Below, in pieces: positions 1 through 6,546 of a stretch of 17,603 nucleotides of DNA; positions within the stretch are counted from its first letter, which is position 1; each line of letters starts with the position of its first letter. Location: NCBI GenBank assembly GCA_002419295.1, contig DIFW01000002.1, positions 1-17,603 on the forward strand, in the 5' to 3' direction. The position numbers and the translations under genes were made by a program. The DNA comes from Patescibacteria group bacterium UBA5738. GTDB lineage: Bacteria > Patescibacteriota > Minisyncoccia > Minisyncoccales > UBA5738. The notes beneath the pieces are model-generated. The model was not told the DNA's origin. It worked only from the letters and a program-made list of their open reading frames with translations, and made no database searches.

Positions 1-94
1 GGGGAATGGGCATTCCCAGTGAGGGATTACCCGCCATTGCGGGCCCCACTAACCCAATTATAAGGATCAGTGCGGCCATTATTCCTCTTTTCAT
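1..94 (-). CDS. Small secreted protein, partial (N-terminal 31 codons only)
   Basis: Only the first 31 codons are inside the window; the gene continues off the left edge. The reading begins MKRGIMAALILIIG and runs through a hydrophobic stretch to an A-M-A signal peptidase I-like site near residue 21, followed by a mature start rich in Gly, Pro and Met. This is a classical Sec signal peptide with a very short positive n-region. The start is well supported: a GGAGG Shine-Dalgarno lies at 105-109, ten bases upstream of the ATG, and a near-consensus promoter lies at 116-143, giving a short leader of about 15 nt. The mature protein cannot be identified from what is visible. It is transcribed separately from comEC, because a terminator at 310-339 stands between them. 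Confidence 0.72.
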   Translation of the reverse strand, partial: MKRGIMAALILIIGLVGPAMAGNPSLGMPIP

Positions 95-115
95 TTTTTC
101 AGTTCCTCCGTCTTG

Positions 116-143
116 ATTATACGCCTTTTTCTGATTTTGTCAA
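116..143 (-). promoter_or_regulatory. Sigma-70-type promoter of the secreted protein gene
   Basis: On the minus strand a perfect TTGACA (138-143) is followed after 16 bases by a perfect TATAAT (116-121). The predicted start of transcription is near 109, just before the GGAGG ribosome-binding site at 105-109. This is the strongest promoter in the window by eye. Confidence 0.8.
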
Positions 144-180
144 GGGTATAAGGTAAACACTCACTGGAGATTGTATTTTG

Positions 181-311
181 AGGGTCTATCTTTCGCGCTT
201 GTCCCAAGGTAGTCCGAAGGATAATCGCGAGCGGTTAGACCCTGGCGAAAGAATTTTAAGCGCGAAATTAAAGGGGCTAACCCTCGTAGTAACGATGGAT
301 ACACCCTTTAA
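181..311. other. Strongly self-complementary tract, possible structured RNA
   Basis: The gene-free stretch 95-380 contains nested complementary segments. AGGGTCTA (181-188) pairs with TAGACCCT (236-243). Inside it TCGCG (193-197) pairs with CGCGA (226-230), enclosing two small hairpins, CTTG/CAAG (198-201/205-208) and TCC/GGA (213-215/219-221). A second domain is TTAAAGGG (268-275) with CCCTTTAA (304-311), enclosing TCGT/ACGA (284-287/292-295). An alternative pairing joins TTTCGCGCTT (191-200) with AAGCGCGAAA (258-267). I do not recognise a known RNA family such as tmRNA, RNase P, SRP, 6S or a common riboswitch. The strand is not decidable, and no convincing promoter was found for either strand. 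It lies between a terminator and the promoter of the next gene. Confidence 0.4.
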
Positions 312-339
312 AAAATTGCATAGGTGTCACCTATGCAAT
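310..339 (-). terminator. Rho-independent terminator after comEC
   Basis: ATTGCATAGGTG (315-326) and CACCTATGCAAT (328-339) are perfect complements separated by one base, so the folded RNA is a stem of about 10 bp with a small loop. On the minus strand it is followed immediately by six T (315-310). It lies about 40 bases past the comEC stop and closes the operon that starts near 4340. Confidence 0.85.
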
Positions 340-380
340 CTAAAAATTGGATTCTTGATCGTTGTTCCATTGCGATTGCC

Positions 381-1883
381 CTATTGCAGGAAAGCGAGTT
401 TTTCGCGTTCTTTGGCGCGATGGGCGATGACCGCCAAAATCGCGTATGAAAGCGCCAGCCAAAAAAAATTGATTTCAAAATTTACTTTGGCGCCGGGCAA
501 TTGTGAAAATAAATTCGTTATCACCAACAAATAAGACAGCGCCATCCATATCGGAAAAAACAAAATCCATCCCGGTACGGGGCTTATCGCGCCCAAAATC
601 GCCAGCACAAAACCGTAAATCGTGATAAACGGCACCAGCGGCTCCGCCAAAACATTGGCAAATAATCCGTATGACGAAACATAACCGAAATTATAAACTA
701 TCAGCGGCAAGGTAAAAACCTGCGCGGCAATCGCCACCGCCAGCGACTGGCGCAAGAACGCCGGCTTTTCGGGAATAATGAATAATTTGCGCTCAATCGG
801 ACGCGCGAAAATTATCATTCCCAACACCGCCAAAAACGACAACTGGAAACCAATATCAAAACGCAAGATCAGCGGGTTTTGCAAAACCATCGCGGCGGCG
901 GCGATGACAACAATCCGCAAAGTGTCGCCGGGACGGCCGATAATTTGGGCAAGCATTGCCAAACTTCCCATAATCGCGGCGCGCACCGCCGACGCCGGCA
1001 AGCCGATCATTAACACAAACAGCCACACGAAAACAATCGTTGCCCAAAGAGCTTTTTGCCGCCACCACCCCAACGCGATCAACGCCGGCACGATCACTTG
1101 CGCCATAATCGCCACATGGGCGCCGGAAACCGCCGACAAATGCCGCAGTCCGGAAATATTCAGCTTTTCTTTCAATTTGGCGCAATCAGGATCGGTGCTG
1201 GTTTCTTTTGCCGAACATCCGGACAATCCGCTTTGATCCCCCAGTAAAATCGCGATCAACAGCGAATTGTGCGGCGCCGGCAAACTTTGGCCAATCCCCT
1301 GTTTTAATTGATGCTTGATCCACAGCAGTCCCGAATAGATCGGATTGCCGTTGTCCGCGGAAACCAATTCGGTTTCCGGATAGCGCGCCATTAAATAAAT
1401 TCCGTCTTTGGCCAAATAATTTTTGTAATCAAAGCCGGAGAAAGGCTGAGGTTCTTCCAATTTGGCAGTGAATTTTATTTTGTCGCCATATTGATATTCC
1501 GGATAGCGGCGCGCCAACGCCAAAATTTTTCCCTCCTTGCCTTCCAAGCGCAAAATGATTTGCTGGCCGGCATCGCTTGATACCGGATCGGCGGCGACAA
1601 TTCCGATAATTTCCGCGGTTTGCCCGCTTGATTTGATTAAATCGTTATCAACCGTTTTTTGCCACACCGCGTCAAACCGCCAAAATCCCAGCATGGCGCA
1701 CGCCAAAAAAATGCCGGCAATCGCGATTTTATGCCCGCGCGCGGCAATTCCCGCCAAAAACAAAAAAACCGCGGCGGCGGCCAAAGCGCAAAACAAAAAA
1801 CGAGAGATTGAAACCATTGACGCCGCGGCCGTCCCCGCCAGCATCGCCGCGCAACTCCACAAAAATATCCGCGGATAAACCAT
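381..1883 (-). CDS. comEC: ComEC/Rec2-family DNA uptake channel protein (no metallo-beta-lactamase domain)
   Basis: This is a polytopic inner-membrane protein of the ComEC/Rec2 family, the channel that carries single-stranded DNA into the cytoplasm during natural transformation. The N-terminus has several hydrophobic segments, then a soluble stretch of about residues 80-180 (DUF4131-like) with motifs such as GIVAADPVSS and FDYKNYLAKDGIYLMARYP. The competence domain follows, recognisable by LSAVSGAHVAIM, the family counterpart of 'HLLAISGLHVGL', and by FDIGFQLSFLAVLGMI. The protein ends after the last membrane segments at about 500 residues. Full-length family members are commonly 700-800 residues and carry a C-terminal metallo-beta-lactamase-like domain, which is absent here. 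A GTG at 1916 would add 11 residues; I prefer the ATG at 1883, although neither has a good Shine-Dalgarno. It is the last gene of its operon, before the terminator at 310-339. Confidence 0.9.
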   Translation of the reverse strand: MVYPRIFLWSCAAMLAGTAAASMVSISRFLFCALAAAAVFLFLAGIAARGHKIAIAGIFLACAMLGFWRFDAVWQKTVDNDLIKSSGQTAEIIGIVAADPVSSDAGQQIILRLEGKEGKILALARRYPEYQYGDKIKFTAKLEEPQPFSGFDYKNYLAKDGIYLMARYPETELVSADNGNPIYSGLLWIKHQLKQGIGQSLPAPHNSLLIAILLGDQSGLSGCSAKETSTDPDCAKLKEKLNISGLRHLSAVSGAHVAIMAQVIVPALIALGWWRQKALWATIVFVWLFVLMIGLPASAVRAAIMGSLAMLAQIIGRPGDTLRIVVIAAAAMVLQNPLILRFDIGFQLSFLAVLGMIIFARPIERKLFIIPEKPAFLRQSLAVAIAAQVFTLPLIVYNFGYVSSYGLFANVLAEPLVPFITIYGFVLAILGAISPVPGWILFFPIWMALSYLLVITNLFSQLPGAKVNFEINFFWLALSYAILAVIAHRAKEREKLAFLQ

Positions 1884-1940
1884 TTGCGTTAAAAGTATCC
1901 AACCGCGCGCAACCACGGAGTTGGATTATTGCCAACGAAT

Positions 1941-2228
1941 TTACTTTTTTAACGGCGCGCCGCGCAAAACCGCCCAAATCGCCAGCGCGATCATGTGCTT
2001 GCAGACATTGCCGGATTGGCCCACAAAACAAGAACAATGGCCGCAATTAAAAGAATCTTCGGAAATCGCCACATCATAGGAATGCGTACCCAAAACTCGC
2101 GCGGTAAAGCCGAAATATCCTTCTTCCGTTTCGGTGATTTTCCCGGCTTCGTAAATTCCCGCCGCCCGCTCCCAAGTCTTTTCATCCACCCCGAATTTAA
2201 TTTTTTCCAGATCATATTGAGGAACCAT
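1941..2228 (-). CDS. SWIM zinc-finger domain protein, small
   Basis: This is a 95-residue protein whose C-terminal half carries a SWIM zinc-binding motif: C65-x-C67, then C76-x-H78, within the stretch CSCFVGQSGNVCKH. An extra C62/H64 pair lies just before it. SWIM domains are known to mediate DNA or protein contacts, for example in SWI2/SNF2 helicases and in stand-alone small proteins. The N-terminal half (about 1-55) is a small alpha/beta region with the 'W-x-R-A-x-x-I-Y-x-x-G-K' pattern often seen in front of SWIM domains. It lies 50 bases after nrdG and shortly before comEC in the same direction, so co-transcription is likely. A link with DNA uptake or handling is only suggested by position. 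The ATG at 2226-2228 has no clear ribosome-binding site. Confidence 0.85.
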   Translation of the reverse strand: MVPQYDLEKIKFGVDEKTWERAAGIYEAGKITETEEGYFGFTARVLGTHSYDVAISEDSFNCGHCSCFVGQSGNVCKHMIALAIWAVLRGAPLKK

Positions 2229-2278
2229 GTGGTCATTTTAAGCATTTGACAGAGATTCGGTTTCTGTTTTTAATCGGT

Positions 2279-2998
2279 TTACAGGTCGCGAAGATGAGAG
2301 TCGGAAACGAAGGGTTTGATTTTGGCCAAAACCGCGACAAAAAATTCATCGTCAAACGGCCGCAAATCTTCAAATTCGGGGTCAATGTTTCGCCCGGGAC
2401 GGAAATTCTGCAAAAAATATTTGGGCGATCTTCCGGGAATATCTTGGCCGATCCATTTTGCCATCATCTCAAAATCGTCGGGAGTATGGATTGTCGGCGC
2501 GCAGGTGGTGCGAAATTCAAAATCAACCGGGCTGTTTTTTAATATCTTGATACTCTCTTCAATATCATCCGCCCTTATGCCGCGATTGGCAAACAAAGTC
2601 GCGTATCTTTCTTTGGGTAGCTTGATGTCCATGGCCACATAATCAATCAATTTTTGATCAATTAGTTCCTTCAACATCTTTGGATTGGAGCCATTGGTAT
2701 CCAGCTTTATTTCAAACCCCAAATTTTTAATTTTTTTGCAAAACTCGGGCAAGTCCGGATGCAAAGTGGGTTCCCCGCCGCAGATAACCACCCCTTCCAA
2801 AAGTTCTTGTTTTTCTTGCAAAAATTCCAAAATTTTTTCTTCGGGAATTTCTTGTTGCTCGGCGATCAACTCCGGCAATACCAATTCTTTGGAATAGCAC
2901 CACGGACAGCGGAAATTGCACCCGGCCGTAAACACAGTGCACGCCACATGCCCCGGATAGTCAATCAATGTCGTTTTTTGCAGTCCGCAAATTTTCAT
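2279..2998 (-). CDS. nrdG: Anaerobic ribonucleoside-triphosphate reductase activating protein (radical SAM)
   Basis: This is a radical S-adenosylmethionine enzyme that installs the glycyl radical on NrdD, the class III ribonucleotide reductase encoded at 6732-8846. The [4Fe-4S]-binding motif is C27-x3-C31-x2-C34 in AGCNFRCPWC, followed by the SAM-binding GGEPT motif (VVICGGEPTLHPDL) and the LDTNGS strand. The start resembles the NrdG2-type subfamily (KTTLIDYPGHVACTVFTAGCNFRCPWC is split here only for citation: KTTLIDYPG and CNFRCPWC). The length of 239 residues fits that family. The gene begins two bases after the stop of the AbiEii-like toxin gene, so it should be translated from the same mRNA. 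Its partner nrdD lies elsewhere with its own promoter. A pyruvate formate-lyase activase is less likely because an nrdD is close by and no pfl is seen. Confidence 0.9.
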   Translation of the reverse strand: MKICGLQKTTLIDYPGHVACTVFTAGCNFRCPWCYSKELVLPELIAEQQEIPEEKILEFLQEKQELLEGVVICGGEPTLHPDLPEFCKKIKNLGFEIKLDTNGSNPKMLKELIDQKLIDYVAMDIKLPKERYATLFANRGIRADDIEESIKILKNSPVDFEFRTTCAPTIHTPDDFEMMAKWIGQDIPGRSPKYFLQNFRPGRNIDPEFEDLRPFDDEFFVAVLAKIKPFVSDSHLRDL

Positions 2999-3000
2999 AA

Positions 3001-3696
3001 TTATTGTCGCGCCATTAATTTAATATTAAAAATAACTTCTTTTAATAAATTTTTTCGCACCCAATCTTTTTGTTTTTCATTTAATAATTCGCCCAATCCA
3101 TCTAGAATTCTTTTGCTGTTTAATTTTTCCAATTTTTTGAGAATTTCATCCAAAAATTCGCCATAAGGCATTTTTGATTTCTTTTCCACAATTTTTCGGT
3201 TGATCGTCCACATATTTTTTCCAAAAAACCAAACATCGTAAATGTCGCGATTTGTTCTCCCCAATCGTTCATACATTGCCACCAGTTTACAGGCGAACAT
3301 ATCTTCTTGCACCGCCACATTCATGGGAATACCCATAAATGATCTCAATTCATAGCGAGAATCAAACCCGCGCCGATTTATTTCAACTTTAATGTTTTGC
3401 GCGCCCTCTTTTTTGTTGTCATAAGAAAGCAAAAAAAACAAATTGAATCTTTTGGCGCGCGCGTCCTTGATCGTTCCGTATTCGCGAATAATTTCCTTTA
3501 TCTGATTGAAAATATATTCTTCTTTGTCCGCGTCCAAAAGATCAAAATCCAAATCCACGGAAAAGCGATCAAGCCCGTAAAATAAATAAGCGGCCGTACC
3601 TCCCTTAAAACCCAAAATCGGCCCCATTGATTCATCGGAATAAATGTCGCGTAAAATTCGCAATAAAATGTCTTTATGAACGGCAATATTCAGCAT
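3001..3696 (-). CDS. AbiEii/AbiGii-type nucleotidyltransferase toxin
   Basis: This encodes 231 residues of the AbiEii family, nucleotidyltransferase-fold toxins of type IV toxin-antitoxin and abortive-infection systems. The signature is visible near the N-terminus: K31-G-G-T34-A, then R44-x-S46-x-D48-L-D50-F-D52, the GG(T/S) and DxD motifs that bind nucleotide and metal. A conserved-type helix with QEDMFACKLVAMYERLGRTNRDIYD follows around residues 125-155. A longer reading from a TTG at 3738 is possible. I prefer the ATG at 3694-3696, because it falls one base after the antitoxin stop (TAA-T-ATG) and leaves no long overlap, which is typical of translational coupling. Family members of this type are cytoplasmic and toxic unless balanced by AbiEi. 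The target is not visible from sequence. Confidence 0.88.
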   Translation of the reverse strand: MLNIAVHKDILLRILRDIYSDESMGPILGFKGGTAAYLFYGLDRFSVDLDFDLLDADKEEYIFNQIKEIIREYGTIKDARAKRFNLFFLLSYDNKKEGAQNIKVEINRRGFDSRYELRSFMGIPMNVAVQEDMFACKLVAMYERLGRTNRDIYDVWFFGKNMWTINRKIVEKKSKMPYGEFLDEILKKLEKLNSKRILDGLGELLNEKQKDWVRKNLLKEVIFNIKLMARQ

Positions 3697-3697
3697 A

Positions 3698-4297
3698 TTA
3701 CAATTGGCCGGATTGAAACCATTTATGGTATTGCTCAACCTTTCGATTCATTTTTTTATTTTCGTAAATCGGCAAAATTTCAAAAACTTTGTCCCAATTT
3801 ATTACCCCCAAATTGTCAAAATGATAATCCTTGCTCCGATATATCGTGTCCAAAAACGCCCGCTCCGGCACAGCGATCGAATGTTCACGGTTTTGATCAA
3901 TGCCCGCGGGATTTGTTAAAACGCTCTTTTTAATCCTAAAAAATTCATAGATCGCACCATCGCAAACGATCTCTCTTTTGGCATAGGACGCGGAAAAAAT
4001 ATGGGAAGAATATTGAAAATTTATTCCCGCCGCCGCCAATACGGTTTCGAAACTCACATAAGACGGCCGTACAATATGGTTTGCCAGTTCATATTTGTTG
4101 TAATTTGAATCTTTGGCGTAAATCCCGCGCCTCAGATGGATAAGCTTTTTGTTCTTGACATAGTAATTCAATCTCACCTGAACCGCGCCGATATTGGAAT
4201 CTCCCCAAAGCAAAACGACGTCTTTCACGGAAAAAACGGTTTTTTTTGATCTTAATAAAATATCCAAAAAATCGCCTTTTTGCGCCACTTTTTTCAT
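3698..4297 (-). CDS. AbiEi-type antitoxin / autorepressor
   Basis: This encodes about 199 residues with an N-terminal winged helix-turn-helix (residues 1-75: FSVKDVVLLWG, VRLNYYVKNKKLIHLRRGIYA) and a C-terminal domain containing SYVSFETVLAAAGI and the ERAFLDTIY segment, the usual pattern of AbiEi antitoxins. Known AbiEi proteins neutralise AbiEii and repress their own operon by binding inverted repeats through the winged helix. Here a perfect inverted repeat lies directly upstream (4302-4340), which fits that role. The frame can also open at a TTG at 4300, but the adjacent ATG at 4295-4297 is more likely. The toxin gene follows with one base between stop and start. The phenotype (phage defence or plasmid/chromosome maintenance) cannot be told from sequence. 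Confidence 0.88.
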   Translation of the reverse strand: MKKVAQKGDFLDILLRSKKTVFSVKDVVLLWGDSNIGAVQVRLNYYVKNKKLIHLRRGIYAKDSNYNKYELANHIVRPSYVSFETVLAAAGINFQYSSHIFSASYAKREIVCDGAIYEFFRIKKSVLTNPAGIDQNREHSIAVPERAFLDTIYRSKDYHFDNLGVINWDKVFEILPIYENKKMNRKVEQYHKWFQSGQL

Positions 4298-4301
4298 CAA
4301 T

Positions 4302-4340
4302 TTGAACCATACATTAGCTTAAACCTAATGTATGGTTCAA
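4302..4340. promoter_or_regulatory. 16-bp perfect inverted repeat, probable AbiEi operator
   Basis: TTGAACCATACATTAG (4302-4317) and CTAATGTATGGTTCAA (4325-4340) are perfect reverse complements with a 7-base AT-rich spacer. The repeat begins at the -10 box, covers the predicted transcription start and ends five bases before the antitoxin ATG. That is the right place for autorepression of the toxin-antitoxin operon. It has no T-tract, so it is not a terminator. Confidence 0.82.
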
Positions 4341-4367
4341 TTATATCAAAAAACCACAGCATAGCAA
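4340..4367 (-). promoter_or_regulatory. Promoter of the toxin-antitoxin/nrdG/comEC operon
   Basis: A perfect TATAAT on the minus strand (4340-4345) is preceded after 16 bases by TTGCTA (4362-4367), four of six matches to the -35 consensus. Transcription would start near 4333, inside the inverted repeat. This is the only clear promoter I see for the five genes down to comEC. Confidence 0.65.
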
Positions 4368-4463
4368 GACTCTTTCGCTTTGTGAAATTCAAGCGATATT
4401 TTTTCTCACCTCCATCTCATATTCCTTCACCTTTCATTGCGCTTCGCTCTTTTCTGTTTAACT

Positions 4464-4498
4464 AAAGACCGCGCGAATAACATATCCGCGCGGTCTTT
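4464..4498. terminator. Strong GC-rich hairpin, terminator between two units
   Basis: AAAGACCGCGCG (4464-4475) and CGCGCGGTCTTT (4487-4498) form a 12-bp perfect stem with an 11-base loop. On the plus strand it ends in five T; on the minus strand the tail is TTTAGTT. It sits just past the stop of the gene at 4512-5648, so its likely job is to stop that minus-strand transcript, though the T-run is better on the other strand. Confidence 0.72.
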
Positions 4499-4511
4499 TT
4501 GCGATATTGTG

Positions 4512-5648
4512 TTATTTAATAGAATAAAATCCGACCGGATCGGTTATCCCTTGCCGCAGGCGCAAAACACACGGCAAAACGCCCGAATTTTTATTTTTCC
4601 CGCATTTGGCGCAAGCGGTAATGGCGCATTTGTTTTTGCCGCACAAATCGCAATCTATCGTTTCAAACTCGTGCTCACATTGATTTCTTGCCTGCTGGCG
4701 GACCGTTTGCGCCTCTTCTTTTTTCTTTTTGCTTTCCAGATAACGATCAACCACTTCTTCAATGGTAAAATCGGCAAGAGAAAAATCCGCGCCCGCATCG
4801 GCAAATATCCGCTCCTGCTGGCGGATATACATTTCCGGATCCATCATATCGGTGAATCCCAAATCATAAAGCGCCACCATCGCTTTTTTTTGCAACAGCG
4901 GTTTATCGCCAAAATAATTTTTCATCAGCACCAGCGAATAGAACCCCAGCGGCGCGTTGGCCGGCATTTCTCCCGCCGCCACTTTCTTCTGATAATTTTC
5001 AAAATAAAGTTTCAATTGCCATTTGGGCAAATATATCTTGTTTCCCTTGCCGGAAACCAGCAATTTTATCAATCTTATCATTTGAAAAGCGGACGGAAAA
5101 GCGCGACCGGCATTAAGCCAAAAATGCCCGGATTGCAAATTGGAAACGCCGAGGCCTTCAACCAATGCCCAATAGCATTGCGGCGTGTAATAAAAATACC
5201 ATTTTCTGTCTTTTGGCATCATCGCCACTTCGTTTATCGTTGTATCAATATTACCGACAATTCTGGCGATTGCCGCTTCCCTTGCCGGCGCCGCGATGAT
5301 ATCAATATCTTCGGCCTCCAGAGGGATATTGTTCATCGCCAACTTGGCTTCAACACGATTAAATTTTTCCACAACCTCCTTTTTCAAATCCGCAGGCAAT
5401 TCCTTATAAATAAAGACCAAATCGAAATCGTTGATTTTTCTTTCCGCATCCCATCGTTTTCGGTCGCGGCATTTATTTTGCAAAATTAACGATGTCAGAA
5501 TAACAAATTTGACCACTCCGCCTTTTATCGCCACATCTTCTTCGCCAACCATCGCTCGCAAATAATTCTTGACATTTTCCGGCAAAAGCTCAAAAATCTT
5601 GCCGGTTAGCGGGGCTGAATAAATTTGCCGTTTTTGAATATTCTCCAT
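4512..5648 (-). CDS. Probable nucleotidyltransferase-fold protein with cysteine-rich C-terminus
   Basis: This is a 378-residue cytoplasmic protein not assignable to a named family by eye. Near the N-terminus it has the pattern IKGG (41-44), then NDFDLVFIY (D74, D76) and later EDIDIIAAP. That spacing of GG, DxD and a third acidic strand resembles nucleotidyltransferase-fold enzymes; this is inference. The middle is helix-rich (IRLIKLLVSGKGNKIYLPKW and similar). A lysine/glutamate-rich helix (about 295-320) precedes a cysteine-rich tail with C324, C333, C336, C341, C346, C349 and C360, including CxxC pairs suited to one or two zinc sites. It lacks a signal peptide. It is transcribed alone: an extended -10 box lies 8 bases upstream of the ATG, and strong hairpins stand on both sides. 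The substrate is unknown. Confidence 0.75.
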   Translation of the reverse strand: MENIQKRQIYSAPLTGKIFELLPENVKNYLRAMVGEEDVAIKGGVVKFVILTSLILQNKCRDRKRWDAERKINDFDLVFIYKELPADLKKEVVEKFNRVEAKLAMNNIPLEAEDIDIIAAPAREAAIARIVGNIDTTINEVAMMPKDRKWYFYYTPQCYWALVEGLGVSNLQSGHFWLNAGRAFPSAFQMIRLIKLLVSGKGNKIYLPKWQLKLYFENYQKKVAAGEMPANAPLGFYSLVLMKNYFGDKPLLQKKAMVALYDLGFTDMMDPEMYIRQQERIFADAGADFSLADFTIEEVVDRYLESKKKKEEAQTVRQQARNQCEHEFETIDCDLCGKNKCAITACAKCGKNKNSGVLPCVLRLRQGITDPVGFYSIK

Positions 5649-5656
5649 ATTTTTTG

Positions 5657-5665
5657 ATTATAGCA
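5657..5665 (-). promoter_or_regulatory. Extended -10 promoter, leaderless-type
   Basis: On the minus strand TGCTATAAT combines a perfect -10 hexamer (5657-5662) with an upstream TGn. No good -35 is visible. The -10 ends eight bases before the ATG at 5648, so the mRNA would begin at or next to the start codon, and no Shine-Dalgarno is present. Confidence 0.6.
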
Positions 5666-5691
5666 AAAATTAAAATTTGAAGTTATTAAAA

Positions 5692-5726
5692 ATTTTGGCT
5701 GGATTCCGCAAACGCAGAATCCAGCC
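5692..5726 (-). terminator. Hairpin after the orphan gene at 5754-6503
   Basis: GGCTGGATTC (5697-5706) and GAATCCAGCC (5717-5726) are perfect complements with a 10-base loop. On the minus strand the stem is followed by AAAATTTTT, so the T-run begins four bases late. It is a plausible but not ideal rho-independent terminator. Confidence 0.55.
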
Positions 5727-5753
5727 CTAATTGTCCATATTGGTATCTGAATT

Positions 5754-6503
5754 TCATACCTTATCGGGATTTATTGGGCCGTGATCAACAACCAGCCCCT
5801 GATCCGTGAATTGCAGGTTTAGCCCGCCTCTTGCCTTCCATATCTCGCGGTCACGATCAATCGCGATCGCCACACAAGCAAGGTTTAAATCCACCACCCG
5901 CTTGCCGGTTACCAGCAAGGGGTTGACAAATATAGTCACGCTCATCCGCTTGTCCGGCCCAAACATATCCTCCTGCAGCCACTCGAGGACCGTTTGTTTT
6001 AGATTGGCAAACTCCTCGACAGGGGGACGATATAAACGATCGTCCACGAAAGATATCCAAACCATCTGGTTCTTCCCATCCTTCGAGAAGCCCCTTTCGG
6101 TTCCGACAAGCCTGAACCCTCTGGCAAGCAACTGCCCGACAAAATCAGAAAGATCAACCTCGACAACCCATGGAAGGGCTAATTCGCCTGCCATGTACTT
6201 AATCTCGCGATCTTCCTTTTGTCCTTGCTCCTTTTCTTTCTTGGTAGCAAGGTAGTTAACTGTTCCTTGTCGGCGCTTTTTCATTTCCGCTTGGTATGCG
6301 CCTCTCTCAATCATCCATGTTTCTTGCTCACCTTCGGCAACCGGAGGCTCCCAATCCAAAGGTTTCTTGATATTCAAATAGAACATCGCTACCTTTGGAT
6401 CAATTGGGATCGCAAAAGGAAATTTAATTGCTTCCTTTTGCTTGTTCCGATTCGGCTCAACCTGCTTGCTTGGAGCAAGCGTCCTAATCTGAATTCCTGC
6501 CAT
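5754..6503 (-). CDS. Hypothetical soluble protein, 249 residues
   Basis: I do not recognise this protein. It is 249 residues without signal peptide or membrane segment. It starts MAGIQIRTLAPSKQ, has a charged central part rich in Lys, Glu and Gln (about residues 75-105), then a region of alternating strands and helices (LPWVVEVDLSDFVGQLLARG, MVWISFVDDRLY, MSVTIFVNPLLV, VVDLNLACVAIAID). The frame stays open upstream to 6632. However, a terminator hairpin (6595-6610) and a promoter (6547-6574) lie inside that extension, and the ATG at 6551 falls within the -10 box, so translation from 6503 is the consistent choice; GGTGAG lies a few bases before it. It forms its own unit between two terminators. 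Codon choice looks less A/T-ending than in neighbouring genes, which may mean a different origin; I did not compute this. Confidence 0.7.
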   Translation of the reverse strand: MAGIQIRTLAPSKQVEPNRNKQKEAIKFPFAIPIDPKVAMFYLNIKKPLDWEPPVAEGEQETWMIERGAYQAEMKKRRQGTVNYLATKKEKEQGQKEDREIKYMAGELALPWVVEVDLSDFVGQLLARGFRLVGTERGFSKDGKNQMVWISFVDDRLYRPPVEEFANLKQTVLEWLQEDMFGPDKRMSVTIFVNPLLVTGKRVVDLNLACVAIAIDRDREIWKARGGLNLQFTDQGLVVDHGPINPDKV

Positions 6504-6546
6504 TTTACTCACCAATCCTTGCAAATTTTCAATAAGACTATTATAG

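Noticed and set aside
310..339. Hairpin as a plus-strand terminator
   Set aside because: On the plus strand it is followed by CTAAAAATT without a T-run; only the minus strand has the six T.
178..534. Plus-strand open frame of 118 codons in the left gap
   Set aside because: It starts at a TTG without ribosome-binding site, passes through the terminator hairpin and overlaps comEC. The self-complementary structure explains the sequence better than coding does.
3697..3738. Longer AbiEii start (TTG at 3738) overlapping the antitoxin by 41 bases
   Set aside because: The ATG at 3696 directly after the antitoxin stop fits translational coupling, and the extra residues add no family motif.
4437..5489. 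Plus-strand open frame of 350 codons opposite the nucleotidyltransferase-like gene
   Set aside because: It is antisense to a gene with clear motifs and promoter, has a low-complexity composition rich in Phe, Ile, His and Arg, and no ribosome-binding site. It is a shadow of codon bias on the other strand.
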